In this document: piece after piece, positions 33,822-42,137 of the stretch
Numbering within the stretch: the stretch's first letter is position 1
Layout: every line of letters begins with the position of its first letter
From: Fictibacillus phosphorivorans
Lineage (GTDB): Bacteria > Bacillota > Bacilli > Bacillales > Fictibacillaceae
Length of the DNA stretch: 64,000 bases
Direction of reading: 5' to 3'
Assembly: GCF_007673525.1 (NCBI RefSeq)
Contig: NZ_VDZU01000001.1
Location: 3,383,911 to 3,447,910, forward strand
Translations under genes and position numbers: made by a program
The notes under the pieces: generated by a model
What the model saw: the letters and a program-made list of their open reading frames with translations, nothing else
Told to the model about the DNA's origin: nothing
The model's database searches: none

Positions 33822-33920
33822 CTAATACATCTCTTCCGGCAGGCCATGGTATGAAATTGTAGAGTCAACATGCATTACTACAGTGACCGCAATTTGAGTA
33901 ACAATCATTTCTTTCACCAT
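33822..33920 (-). CDS. Leader peptide of bmrCD (BmrB-type)
   Basis: A 32-codon frame starting MVKEMIVTQIAVTV and ending GLPEEMY, with AAAGGATGG about 9 bp before the ATG. It sits between a sigma-A promoter (33967-33995) and the attenuator. In B. subtilis bmrCD is preceded by the small bmrB/yheJ ORF, on which antibiotic-stalled ribosomes allow read-through of an attenuator. This ORF has the same position but is shorter than the 53 residues I recall for BmrB. Its last codons overlap a TAGAAT/ATTCTA hairpin. Confidence 0.65.
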   Translation of the reverse strand: MVKEMIVTQIAVTVVMHVDSTISYHGLPEEMY

Positions 33921-33966
33921 GACACAACCATCCTTTCCATAATTTTGTAGTTTGTAACTTTGGTAA

Positions 33967-33995
33967 TCTTAACACTATTCTAATAACTATGTCAA
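33967..33995 (-). promoter_or_regulatory. Sigma-A promoter of the bmr leader operon
   Basis: TTGACA (33995-33990), 17 bp, TTAAGA (33972-33967) on the minus strand, about 45 bp before the leader peptide start. The -35 is perfect. Confidence 0.75.
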
Positions 33996-34078
33996 TTGCT
34001 TTTAGATATGCTTAAAATTATTTAAATTGCTGTTAATTTGTGCTTTAGAAGGGTGTCAGGCTTGATGTTTTAGCCCCC

Positions 34079-34204
34079 ATTCCAAAAGTTGTAGTATTCA
34101 ATCCAGAAGTTGTAGCATTTAATCCACGAGTTTTCACCTTCAATCCACAAATTTACGCACTCCATCCACGAGTTATTACTCTCAATCCAAAAGTTACCCT
34201 CGAA
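34079..34204. repeat. Tandem array 4: six 21-bp units with AATCCACGAGTT core
   Basis: Units start at 34079, 34100, 34121, 34142, 34163 and 34184, each 21 bp and close to AATCCACGAGTTNNNNNNNTC. The array is bracketed by a perfect 9-bp inverted repeat, AAGGGTGTC (34049-34057) and GACACCCTT (34207-34215). On the minus strand TTTGTCGAA (34214-34222) lies between the ribH terminator and the array. Confidence 0.9.
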
Positions 34205-34224
34205 TCGACACCCTTCGACAAATC

Positions 34225-34254
34225 CAAAAAACCCGCCACTACAAAAGTGACGGG
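34225..34254 (-). terminator. Terminator of the rib operon
   Basis: Minus-strand CCCGTCACT / AGTGGCGGG followed by TTTTTT, just after ribH. Confidence 0.92.
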
Positions 34255-34272
34255 CTATCACACACATGCTAT

Positions 34273-34740
34273 TTATCCTAACTGACGCGTTAAGTTTGCC
34301 ATTTCAATAGCAGACACAGCTGCTTCCCAACCTTTGTTTCCTGCTTTCGTTCCAGCGCGTTCAATCGCTTGTTCGATTGAATCAACGGTTAACACACCAA
34401 AGATTACTGGAACACCGCTCGTCATAGATGCTTGAGCGACTCCTTTTGCTGCTTCGTTACATACGTAATCAAAGTGAGGCGTTGATCCGCGAATGACAGC
34501 TCCTAGCGTTATAACTGCATCATAATTACCGCTATCCGCCATCTTTTTAGCGATCAGCGGAATCTCAAACGCTCCAGGAACCCAAGCGATGTCTACATCG
34601 TCTTCAGAAATACCGTGTCTCTTAAAAGCGTCCTGTGCACCTGAAACTAATTTATCTGAAATAAAATCATTAAAACGTCCTGCTACGATACCTACTTTTA
34701 ATCCTGTACCAACTAGATGTCCTTCAAAAAATTTTGCCAT
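34273..34740 (-). CDS. ribH: 6,7-dimethyl-8-ribityllumazine synthase
   Basis: 155-aa icosahedral lumazine synthase, joining the ribityl-aminopyrimidine with dihydroxybutanone phosphate in the penultimate step of riboflavin synthesis. [32 protein letters not shown] (catalytic His) and the C-terminal [17 protein letters not shown] are diagnostic. It is the last gene of the riboswitch operon and has AGGAGG upstream. Confidence 0.96.
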   Translation of the reverse strand: MAKFFEGHLVGTGLKVGIVAGRFNDFISDKLVSGAQDAFKRHGISEDDVDIAWVPGAFEIPLIAKKMADSGNYDAVITLGAVIRGSTPHFDYVCNEAAKGVAQASMTSGVPVIFGVLTVDSIEQAIERAGTKAGNKGWEAAVSAIEMANLTRQLG

Positions 34741-34756
34741 GACTATTCCTCCTGAT

Positions 34757-35950
34757 TTAGAAATGAAGCATATGCCCCAATTTGCTCTTCTTTGTTTTTA
34801 GGTAATCTTCGTTGTTCTTGTTATGAGGCATCTGAAGCGCCACACGATCGGTCACTTCTAAGTCATAACCTTTTAATCCAGCAATCTTTCTTGGATTGTT
34901 CGTTAGTAGCTTCATCTTACTGATGCCAAGGTCCTTTAAAATCTGAGCACCTATGCCATAGTCACGCAGATCTGGTGCGAACCCAAGCTGTTCGTTGGCC
35001 TCAACCGTATCTAAACCTTCTTCTTGAAGTTTGTAAGCTTTCATCTTATTGATGAGTCCGATGCCGCGGCCTTCTTGTCTCATGTACAGCAGAACGCCAC
35101 GACCTTCTTTTTCAATCTGAGAAAGTGCAGCGTGAAGCTGTAACCCACAATCGCACCGAGCAGAGCCGAACACATCACCTGTTAAACACTCAGAATGAAC
35201 ACGAACTAATACAGGTTCTCCGTTTTCTACGTCACCTTTTACAAGTGCCACGTGTTCTTTCTCATCCAATACATTCGAAAAACCGATCGCTTTAAAATCT
35301 CCAAATTCGGTAGGCAGATTAATCTCTACTTCACGCTTAACCATCTGCTCTGTTTTGTTTCGGTACGTAATAAGATCTTTAATCGTAATCAGCTTCATAT
35401 TGTGCTGTTTCGCAAGCTCAACAAGTTCAGGAACACGAGCCATCGTTCCATCTTCTTTCATGATTTCACAAATAACACCTGCAGATTTACTTCCTGCCAT
35501 TTGGGCAAGATCGATGGCAGCTTCTGTATGTCCTGCTCTTCGCAACACACCTCCATTTTTTCCGATCAACGGAAAAATATGACCAGGGCGCTTAAAATCT
35601 GTAGGCAAGGATTCTGTATTTACTAACTCACGTACTGTTGCCGCTCTTTCTTGAGCCGAAATCCCTGTTGTTGTGGAAATATGATCAACACTAATCGTAA
35701 AAGCTGTCCCATGTGAATCCGTGTTGGTAGTTACCATTGGTGAAAGGTCAAGCTTTCTTGCAATTTCTTCAGAGATCGGTGTACAGACTAATCCTCTGCC
35801 ATGCGTCACCATAAAATTGATGGTTTCAGGAGTGATCCCTTCAGCGAGTGCTACAAAATCACCCTCGTTTTCACGATCTTCATCATCGACTACGATCACA
35901 ATCTTTCCTTCTTTCAGATCTGCAACTGCTTCTTCTATGGAGTGAAACAT
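34757..35950 (-). CDS. ribBA: Bifunctional DHBP synthase / GTP cyclohydrolase II
   Basis: 397-aa fusion that performs both entry reactions of riboflavin synthesis. Residues 1-200 are 3,4-dihydroxy-2-butanone 4-phosphate synthase ([14 protein letters not shown], the acidic loop). Residues 205-397 are GTP cyclohydrolase II, with zinc cysteines in [18 protein letters not shown] and the catalytic RQEGRGIGL. It lies 11 bp after ribE. A second, stand-alone cyclohydrolase II is encoded at 50498. Confidence 0.96.
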   Translation of the reverse strand: MFHSIEEAVADLKEGKIVIVVDDEDRENEGDFVALAEGITPETINFMVTHGRGLVCTPISEEIARKLDLSPMVTTNTDSHGTAFTISVDHISTTTGISAQERAATVRELVNTESLPTDFKRPGHIFPLIGKNGGVLRRAGHTEAAIDLAQMAGSKSAGVICEIMKEDGTMARVPELVELAKQHNMKLITIKDLITYRNKTEQMVKREVEINLPTEFGDFKAIGFSNVLDEKEHVALVKGDVENGEPVLVRVHSECLTGDVFGSARCDCGLQLHAALSQIEKEGRGVLLYMRQEGRGIGLINKMKAYKLQEEGLDTVEANEQLGFAPDLRDYGIGAQILKDLGISKMKLLTNNPRKIAGLKGYDLEVTDRVALQMPHNKNNEDYLKTKKSKLGHMLHF

Positions 35951-35961
35951 GAACTCTCCTC

Positions 35962-36609
35962 CTAAAATCCGTGCTCTTGTAAGAAATCAAGAGACAACTT
36001 CGACTTTTGTGTAGTTTCTTCTTTCGGCGACAACATATTGTGTACATATTTGGCAAGCATGTCGCATTCGATGTTCACGATGTCACCCGTTCCTTTCGAT
36101 CCTAAAATCGTATGTTCTGCTGTATGAGGAATTAAAGAAACGGTAATCGTACTTTTGGTTACCTCAAATATTGTAAGACTTGTTCCATCTACACACACAG
36201 AACCTTTCAACATAAAATAGCGCATGAGATGGTCGGGCAACGCAATCGTATAATAGATGGCATTTCTTTCTGGACGCTTTTCAATGATTGTTCCTGTCCC
36301 ATCCACATGCCCGGAAACAAAATGTCCACCGAACCGGCCACCGGCAGCCATCGCTCGTTCAAGATTGACGAAATCACGGTTGTTTAACAGTCTCAATGTG
36401 GAAGAACGGAACGTTTCAGGCATAACATCTACGGAGAACTCCCTTTTACTAAAAGAAGTTACCGTTAAACAAACACCGTTTACCGCTATACTATCTCCAA
36501 GGTTTACATCTTTTAATACTTCTTCAGCTGTTACGGTTAGTACGATTGTTTCGTTGCCTTTGGAAATGGATTTTATCGTACCCTTTTCTTCGATAATGCC
36601 TGTAAACAA
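35962..36609 (-). CDS. ribE: Riboflavin synthase alpha chain
   Basis: 215-aa enzyme that dismutates two lumazines to riboflavin. Two lumazine-binding repeats are visible: the first opens [11 protein letters not shown], the second contains [12 protein letters not shown]. The true start is the TTG at 36609, with GGGGAGGG 8 bp upstream, giving the conserved N-terminus MFTGIIEE; the frame continues 31 codons upstream without homology. It is the first gene after the FMN riboswitch, where B. subtilis has ribD, so ribD is missing from this operon. Confidence 0.95.
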   Translation of the reverse strand: MFTGIIEEKGTIKSISKGNETIVLTVTAEEVLKDVNLGDSIAVNGVCLTVTSFSKREFSVDVMPETFRSSTLRLLNNRDFVNLERAMAAGGRFGGHFVSGHVDGTGTIIEKRPERNAIYYTIALPDHLMRYFMLKGSVCVDGTSLTIFEVTKSTITVSLIPHTAEHTILGSKGTGDIVNIECDMLAKYVHNMLSPKEETTQKSKLSLDFLQEHGF

Positions 36610-36681
36610 AAAGCTTTCCCTCCCCTCGTATGACGTTCGTATCATCGTAAATATGCATAAGCAGGAGTCCTTTTTTCTTAA

Positions 36682-36716
36682 TACAAATAACCCCGGAAAC
36701 AAAGCTTCCGGGGTTT
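36682..36716 (-). terminator. Expression-platform terminator of the FMN riboswitch
   Basis: Minus-strand AACCCCGGAAGC / TTTCCGGGGTTATTT lies between the aptamer and ribE. It would stop transcription when FMN is bound. Confidence 0.88.
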
Positions 36717-36784
36717 TAAATGTTAAGAATATAACGAAATAAACCTTTAGTTATACCTATTTTAAACACAGGTATTCTAAAAGT

Positions 36785-36936
36785 GTTCACGTTCCTTCTC
36801 CCATCCAGACTATACTGTCGGCTTCGGAATTGCACCGAATCCACCGTTTCTGCTACAAGCAAAACCGGGTCACGGACTAAGAGGCTCTGGCCTCATCACC
36901 GCCGGTTGGGAATTTCACCCGACCCCGAAGGACTTA
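36785..36936 (-). promoter_or_regulatory. FMN riboswitch (RFN element)
   Basis: On the minus strand all conserved blocks of the aptamer are present in order: CTTCGGGGTCGGGTG, AAATTCCCAACCGGCGGTGA, AGCCCGTGACC-type loop (here AGTCCGTGACCCGG), TGGATTCGGTGCAATTCC, GAAGCCGACAGTATAGTC and TGGATGGGAGAAGGA. It controls ribE-ribBA-ribH by FMN-dependent termination. Confidence 0.97.
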
Positions 36937-36949
36937 TTTACTTATGTTC

Positions 36950-36978
36950 ATTATAAGTAAACATCGAAGTGAATTCAA
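36950..36978 (-). promoter_or_regulatory. Sigma-A promoter of the rib operon
   Basis: TTGAAT (36978-36973), 17 bp, TATAAT (36955-36950) on the minus strand, a few bases before the riboswitch. Confidence 0.85.
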
Positions 36979-36990
36979 ACGTGATCACTT

Positions 36991-38358
36991 TTATTGACCA
37001 ATTATTAATTTTTCTTTCGGATAATGAATGTGCTCTGTAACCACTTTTCCTCGAATAATGAACAAGAATGACAATACGCCAATTCTTCCGATAAACATCA
37101 GAAGCATTAAGATCACTTTACCGGTTGAGCTTAACTGACCTGTAATTCCAGTGGAAAGCCCTGTCGTTCCGAAAGCTGAACATACCTCGAAGAATAAGTA
37201 CTCGATCGGCATAGGGTCAGTAATCGCTAAGATGATTGTGGATGTCGTACAGAGCACCATTGCTACAATAATAACGATAAATGATTTTTGAATGTCTTCT
37301 GGATAGATCTCTCTCTTGAAGATCTTAATCGTGTTTCTCCCTTTTGCATAAAAGAGTATTGCTAAAAGAGCTACCGCAAACGTAGTCGTTCTTATCCCTC
37401 CACCAACAGAGCTAGGTGAAGCGCCAATAAACATCATGATCGATAAGAAAAGCATGGTTGGAACTGTTAGTTGCGAGATATCCATCGTAGATAAACCGCC
37501 ACTTCGAGTCGTTACAGATTGAAACATCGAATAAAAGAAAGACTCATGCCAAGACTTCCCTTCAAAAAAAGCGTTCATCTCTAGTACATAAAAACCAATA
37601 GCACCTGTTACAACCAGAATAGCAAATGTAGTTGTTGTAACCTTTGTAAAAAGAGTGAACGTATAACGTTCTAGGTACTTGCGCTCTTTAATGAAGTTAT
37701 TGATCTCAACTAGAACAGGAAAACCGATCGCTCCTGATGTGATCAATAACATCGTCACGATCTGAACGAGATAATCATGACGGAAAGGAATTAACGAACT
37801 TCCGGTGATATCAAATCCAGCGTTGGTTGTGGCTGTAACTGCCGCGAAAAAGGCGTGATATAATACTTCTATCTCTGTATCATAATATGGCTGAAACAAA
37901 ATGAAGAACAACACAGTTCCTACAATTTCAATTCCAATAATTAAAGTCAAGATCTGCTTCATCAGTTGGACAAGTCCAGCAAGAGTTGATTGGTTTTGAT
38001 CCGTCATAATCAATTGACGTTCTCTCATCCCAATCCTCTTTCCTATTAATAACCAGACTGCTGTACCGAGCGTCATAACACCGATACCACCAATTTGGCA
38101 GATTAATGCTAATAGGATGACTCCAACGTGATTGAACGTTTCTGAGATACTGACAGAAGTTAGCCCTGTTACACTAACTGCACTCACCGCTGTAAATAGA
38201 GCATCAATAAACTTCAGCTCTACTCCTTCGTTATGCCCGACTGGTAAGCTTAATAGTAAAGTGGCTACTAAAACAGACAATAAATAAAAGATTACAATAA
38301 GCTGAACGGAAGTTAGAAATGATTTTTTTTGTTGTGTAGTTGCTGTATTTTTAAACAT
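36991..38358 (-). CDS. Ktr/Trk-type potassium uptake membrane subunit
   Basis: 455-aa K+ translocating subunit of the KtrB/KtrD family. Four selectivity-filter loops can be seen: FTAVSAVSVTGL, ATTNAGFDITG, SVTTRSGGLSTMD and SAFGTTGLSTGITG. Eight flanking helix pairs fill the rest. It normally works with a cytoplasmic RCK subunit (KtrA/KtrC), which is not nearby; a lone ktrD is also found in B. subtilis. I cannot tell KtrB from KtrD here. Confidence 0.9.
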   Translation of the reverse strand: MFKNTATTQQKKSFLTSVQLIVIFYLLSVLVATLLLSLPVGHNEGVELKFIDALFTAVSAVSVTGLTSVSISETFNHVGVILLALICQIGGIGVMTLGTAVWLLIGKRIGMRERQLIMTDQNQSTLAGLVQLMKQILTLIIGIEIVGTVLFFILFQPYYDTEIEVLYHAFFAAVTATTNAGFDITGSSLIPFRHDYLVQIVTMLLITSGAIGFPVLVEINNFIKERKYLERYTFTLFTKVTTTTFAILVVTGAIGFYVLEMNAFFEGKSWHESFFYSMFQSVTTRSGGLSTMDISQLTVPTMLFLSIMMFIGASPSSVGGGIRTTTFAVALLAILFYAKGRNTIKIFKREIYPEDIQKSFIVIIVAMVLCTTSTIILAITDPMPIEYLFFEVCSAFGTTGLSTGITGQLSSTGKVILMLLMFIGRIGVLSFLFIIRGKVVTEHIHYPKEKLIIGQ

Positions 38359-38461
38359 ATATTTTCACCTGTCGAGAGGATTTTTCTGTAACCTTCTGAA
38401 ATCTTAACAATAGCATTTCCATTTAACAAGGTGAAATTGAACATTTGCTAAAAAAAGACTG

Positions 38462-39538
38462 TTAATCTTCTAAAATACATTCTTCATCAGCCATTCTCTT
38501 TTCAATAAGCCTCATTAATTCAGCCGGATGATCTACTTTAATAACTACCCTTGTTACGTTCTTCTTAAATCCATATATGATATCTGACCTTACAGTTTTT
38601 TTCAACAGCAACTCAATATTCGGTTTTTCCGGAATAAAATCACTTACTCGCGCTTCAAACGTATACTTGAGTTCAGCTGCACTCAACTCATCAGGTCCTT
38701 CATACGTTTTCCATTCTTGGATGTCTTTAAACGGAAGTTCAAGGCTCTTGATAAAACCTACATTCAGAATCAACGAATCCTCTGTGACAATCACAGGTAC
38801 TTTTTTTACGGCTTGCATCTGACCGATGAGAAACAGAATAGAATAGATGTTGATAAATAGTAAAATCAGAGAGACGGTATGATTCCACTGGCTGAAGAAA
38901 TAATGAAGGCCGACCGATTCTATGATCAGCGCGTGAATCAGCATGAGCTGGAGAGCTACATAACTCGTATTCTTATGATAAGTAAATGTTTGTTCATTCA
39001 TTAAGGGTCCTTTACGCCAGGAAAAGAGTGCATAATAGAACATCGTAACTTCACTAACGAGAGTATCCATCAAACGACTTCGTGTGAAATGGACGTTAAC
39101 AGCTTGTTTGATTTTTAATAAAAACGGTAGTTCTCTATTTAACTCACGATACGTCTTCTTTACTTTAGGAAATTTTCTGCACACGATAAACAATAAATAA
39201 AGCTCAATGGAGATAAAACCCGCTTCTAAAAGAAGAAGAGCTTTCGGGATAAATGATACAGATTTCAGCAGATCATCTGGAATGATAAATGAAGCGACAG
39301 CATAACTCACTAATGCGACAAGCAGTGTCAGCTTCCATGAGTATCTTTTGCGAATAATAAAGTAATAGGTAAGTAGAGGAATAACAAGAAGAAAATCAAA
39401 CATGGAGCCAATGAGCACAGAAGTAGGTACTGGTTGGAAATAAGTTGTCTGATAAAGAATTACATTGCTGCCAAAGACCAATAAGCTAAGAAATAGATAA
39501 GGTATCCACCTGATCGGCCTGTTCATGGTTTCAATCAT
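38462..39538 (-). CDS. Uncharacterised membrane protein
   Basis: 358-aa protein I cannot place in a named family. About five hydrophobic helices lie in the first half (for example WIPYLFLSLLVFGSNVILY, LLLLEAGFISIELYLLFIV) and two more near residues 200-240. A soluble C-terminal domain of about 110 residues contains SLILNVGFIKSLELPFKDI, which looks like a PH-like beta strand run. The start at 39538 has GAGGAGGG upstream. Nothing in its context indicates a function. Confidence 0.6.
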   Translation of the reverse strand: MIETMNRPIRWIPYLFLSLLVFGSNVILYQTTYFQPVPTSVLIGSMFDFLLVIPLLTYYFIIRKRYSWKLTLLVALVSYAVASFIIPDDLLKSVSFIPKALLLLEAGFISIELYLLFIVCRKFPKVKKTYRELNRELPFLLKIKQAVNVHFTRSRLMDTLVSEVTMFYYALFSWRKGPLMNEQTFTYHKNTSYVALQLMLIHALIIESVGLHYFFSQWNHTVSLILLFINIYSILFLIGQMQAVKKVPVIVTEDSLILNVGFIKSLELPFKDIQEWKTYEGPDELSAAELKYTFEARVSDFIPEKPNIELLLKKTVRSDIIYGFKKNVTRVVIKVDHPAELMRLIEKRMADEECILED

Positions 39539-39625
39539 AAAATCCCTCCTCATTTCCATTATACAATAAATTCCATTATGTTCTTCTTTTGCACGGCTTT
39601 GTCACAAAAGGTACAAAAAAAGGAC

Positions 39626-40354
39626 CTATGCTTTTAACGGCGGATGGCCCTTTTTGGAGTGGATTCGTTTTTCTTTGACCGGTATAAAAACAAGCAGACA
39701 TAAACAGAAAGCGACTAGTTCTAATGATAGGATATACCACGGATAAGGTCCTAAGAAATCCATAAGAGAAGCACTCGATGGTTTCTCTAGCAAAAACATA
39801 TAATTCGCATCAATCGCTACATCTACAACGTATACAAGTACCGCGTAAACGTTCAGCCATAAAAAGGATTGAAAAAGAAGATGCCAGCTAATGGTATAAG
39901 ACTTTATAATCGCGTAGTAAAGAGCAGTCCAAACAATAAATGCATGCGCCAGAAAGTATTGAATGAAACGAAAATGCCAAGGTTCCTGAAACAGCTCTGG
40001 TGTCAATAATCCTTGTACAGCACCTGTTAGTCCAAAAAGATAAACAAAAGCAAAAAGTCTCCGATTATCCGTTAAGAGCAACAAAACGCATAGCAGAATA
40101 TTGAAACTGCATAACTGCAAAGGAAGGAAAATATGAAGGTCCCATAAATCATTATGAATGGCCCATATGTGATATGTGCTTTCAGAGACGATAAGTCCTG
40201 TGATCAAGATCTTCTTCCATACGTGCATCTTCCTAATCCGAATACGGTAACCATACATGCTTATACTCACAAAGAAAATAAAAACTAATAATGAAACATG
40301 CTCCCACTGAAACATCCTAAAACCAGAAGTCCCTGCACTAAACCAATTCTCCAT
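39626..40354 (-). CDS. YwaF/TIGR02206 family integral membrane protein
   Basis: 242-aa membrane protein with about seven helices. DLWDLHIFLPLQLCSFNI, LFGLTGAVQGLLTPEL and the conserved HLPLQLC-type and H-F-x-Q-Y (HFRFIQYFLAHAFIV) motifs are those of the YwaF-like TIGR02206 family. The function is unknown. The start at 40354 follows GGAGGGG. It and the previous gene are on the same strand with an 87-bp gap and may be co-transcribed. Confidence 0.75.
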   Translation of the reverse strand: MENWFSAGTSGFRMFQWEHVSLLVFIFFVSISMYGYRIRIRKMHVWKKILITGLIVSESTYHIWAIHNDLWDLHIFLPLQLCSFNILLCVLLLLTDNRRLFAFVYLFGLTGAVQGLLTPELFQEPWHFRFIQYFLAHAFIVWTALYYAIIKSYTISWHLLFQSFLWLNVYAVLVYVVDVAIDANYMFLLEKPSSASLMDFLGPYPWYILSLELVAFCLCLLVFIPVKEKRIHSKKGHPPLKA

Positions 40355-40427
40355 TAACCCCTCCACCTTCTACCTATTATTATTCAAAAGTCTTTCTGCA
40401 CTTTCCTTTATATCATTTTAAAAATCG

Positions 40428-40457
40428 TTGCATAACGTAACAGTGTTATGTTACATT
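40428..40457 (+). promoter_or_regulatory. MerR-type promoter and operator of yhbD
   Basis: TTGCAT, 18 bp, TACATT. The long spacer is filled with two interleaved inverted repeats, CATAAC/GTTATG (40431-40436, 40445-40450) and GTAACA/TGTTAC (40437-40442, 40449-40454). Stretched spacers with central dyads are the mark of MerR-family control, and the first gene, yhbD, encodes a MerR-like N-terminus, so autoregulation is likely. Confidence 0.55.
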
Positions 40458-40476
40458 GAAAACAAGGAGGTTAATC

Positions 40477-41097
40477 ATGGAAAATCTAATCTCAAAAAAA
40501 GATCTATTAGAAGAAGCGAATATCTCATACGGCCAACTATACAGATGGAAAAGAAAGAACTTGATTCCAGAAAACTGGTTCATTCGAAAATCTACCTTTA
40601 CAGGGCAAGAAACATTCTTTCCTAAAGATGATATTTTGCTACGCATCGAAAAGATAAAAACCTTAAAAGATGATTTATCACTCGATGAACTAGCTGATAT
40701 GTTCTCCCCTTCTCCAACACTTACATCATTATCAACAGAAGAACTTACTAAACGTAACATTGTTTCACAAACAGCTTTAGACATGTTCAACAATTTTCAT
40801 GGGCCTAATCTATCTTTCTCTTTTGATCAGTTATTAACGCTATATGTATTGAATTCCTTGTTGCAAACAGGCGATGTAAACCGATCAGAAGGCCTAGACT
40901 TGTTGAAGCTCTTTCACGAACAGGCACAGACCCTTAAGAGCAATGAAAGTGAATTGATCTTTATCAGAAAGATGGGGGTCTCCATCTTTATTCTTACACC
41001 TGAACCAGCCAATCTTTTATTAGAGTCTCAAGCCAAAAAAATCGCTCACTACAAATTAAGTCAGTGCATGGAAGAACTAAAATTAAAGCTTTCTTAA
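40477..41097 (+). CDS. yhbD: YhbD family MerR-like protein (DUF4004)
   Basis: 206-aa protein. The N-terminal 70 residues (LISKKDLLEEANISYGQLYRWKRKNLIP) look like a MerR helix-turn-helix that reads an operator, and the rest is helical with no known ligand pocket. B. subtilis yhbD lies directly upstream of the bactofilin genes yhbE-yhbF, as here. The start is set by AAGGAGG 6 bp before the ATG at 40477. Confidence 0.85.
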   Translation: MENLISKKDLLEEANISYGQLYRWKRKNLIPENWFIRKSTFTGQETFFPKDDILLRIEKIKTLKDDLSLDELADMFSPSPTLTSLSTEELTKRNIVSQTALDMFNNFHGPNLSFSFDQLLTLYVLNSLLQTGDVNRSEGLDLLKLFHEQAQTLKSNESELIFIRKMGVSIFILTPEPANLLLESQAKKIAHYKLSQCMEELKLKLS

Positions 41098-41117
41098 TAT
41101 TTGAAGGAGGAATAGAA

Positions 41118-41903
41118 ATGGAACAAACTCAGTTAAAAAACATTAGCATTTCTGGATCAGGGACTTCATCTGGTGGCGAGTATGATCAAGTAAAGGTTAA
41201 CGGATCTGCACATATACACGGTGATCTTATTTGTGAACAGTTCAAATGCAACGGAAGCGCTCATCTCGAAGGAAACATAACAACAAATACCGCTAAGATC
41301 AATGGATCCACACATTTTGAAGGCGATGTAGAAGTGAAGGAAATGACGATTAACGGCAGTACCGATATCGACGGGAATCTTTTATGTGATGAATTAAAGG
41401 TTCAAGGCTCTTCTACGATTAAAGGAAATGTTAAAGGTAAAGAGATTATCGTTCGTGGTTCTGCCTCTATAGATGGAAATGTTTCGAGTGATGAAATAGA
41501 TGTAAAAGGGCAAGTGAAAATAAAAGGAGATTGTGAAACTGAATCTTTTGAAGCTCGCGGCAATTTTAAAATTGATGGCCTCTTAAATGCAGGCACGATC
41601 GATGTGGAACTTCTTCGTCATTGTGAAGCAAAAGAAATAGGTGGCGAGAACATCACGGTTAAAAAGACTCGCGATGCATCTGGTTTTAAAAAACTAATTA
41701 AGTTTTTTATGAGCAACCACAATGACCAACTAACCGCAGAGGTGATCGAAGGCGACAACTTATACCTTGAACATACACATGCAGAAGTAGTTCGAGGAAA
41801 CACAATAGAAATCGGACCCGGCTGTGATATAAAAAGGATTGAATACAAAACAAGTCTAGAGATTGATCCCGATGCTAAAGTGGGAACACAGGAAAAAATT
41901 TAA
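41118..41903 (+). CDS. Bactofilin (polymer-forming cytoskeletal protein)
   Basis: 261-aa bactofilin. Residues about 20-160 are a right-handed beta-helix visible as short repeats (VNGSAHIHGDL, CNGSAHLEGNI, INGSTHFEGDV, INGSTDIDGNL, VQGSSTIKGNV). The remaining 100 residues extend beyond the normal core. B. subtilis has two paralogues (yhbE, yhbF, about 235 aa each) that support flagellar assembly, while this locus has one. It follows yhbD by 20 bp with GAAGGAGG and ends at a terminator. Confidence 0.88.
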   Translation: MEQTQLKNISISGSGTSSGGEYDQVKVNGSAHIHGDLICEQFKCNGSAHLEGNITTNTAKINGSTHFEGDVEVKEMTINGSTDIDGNLLCDELKVQGSSTIKGNVKGKEIIVRGSASIDGNVSSDEIDVKGQVKIKGDCETESFEARGNFKIDGLLNAGTIDVELLRHCEAKEIGGENITVKKTRDASGFKKLIKFFMSNHNDQLTAEVIEGDNLYLEHTHAEVVRGNTIEIGPGCDIKRIEYKTSLEIDPDAKVGTQEKI

Positions 41904-41922
41904 TCATAAGGATTCGAACTTT

Positions 41923-41955
41923 AAAAAAGCTACCCGATCTTGCGGTAGCTTTTTT
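41923..41955 (+). terminator. Terminator of yhbD-bactofilin
   Basis: AAAAAAGCTACC / GGTAGCTTTTTT stem. Confidence 0.92.
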
Positions 41956-42006
41956 GTTTTGGTTGTTACAATACTCTATTTGCGAGCCCCCTTATGCGAT
42001 AGAGCG

Positions 42007-42044
42007 AAAGTGCGGAAAGCGAAGCACATGAAACGGAAATCTAC
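42007..42044. repeat. Decayed end fragment of the dispersed repeat (copy E)
   Basis: GTGCGGAAAGCGAAGCAC followed by ATGAAACGGAAATCTACAG matches the right edge of copies A-C read on the other strand (GGAAAGCGAGCAAC...GTAAATCAACTAC). Only about 38 bp remain, next to germinant operon 1. Confidence 0.5.
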
Positions 42045-42082
42045 AGCTTTCATCCACCCTTCATGACTTTCATGGTAAATAA

Positions 42083-42114
42083 TGTATAGTTTTCTTCCTT
42101 CATCAAACATTATA
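42083..42114 (+). promoter_or_regulatory. Candidate sigma-G promoter of germinant operon 1
   Basis: TGTATA and CATTATA both fit the forespore sigma-G boxes (TGHATR, CATWHTA) exactly, but the spacer is 19 bp where 17-18 is usual. Germinant receptor operons are sigma-G dependent in B. subtilis. Confidence 0.4.
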
Positions 42115-42137
42115 GGATGAGGCAGGTGTTAACAATC

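Noticed and set aside
34070..34267. 65-aa protein with W-I-E heptad repeats on the minus strand
   Set aside because: It is the translation of the 21-bp array plus the ribH terminator. No ribosome site or promoter supports it, and sister arrays with 18- and 20-bp periods show that the repeat is not coding.
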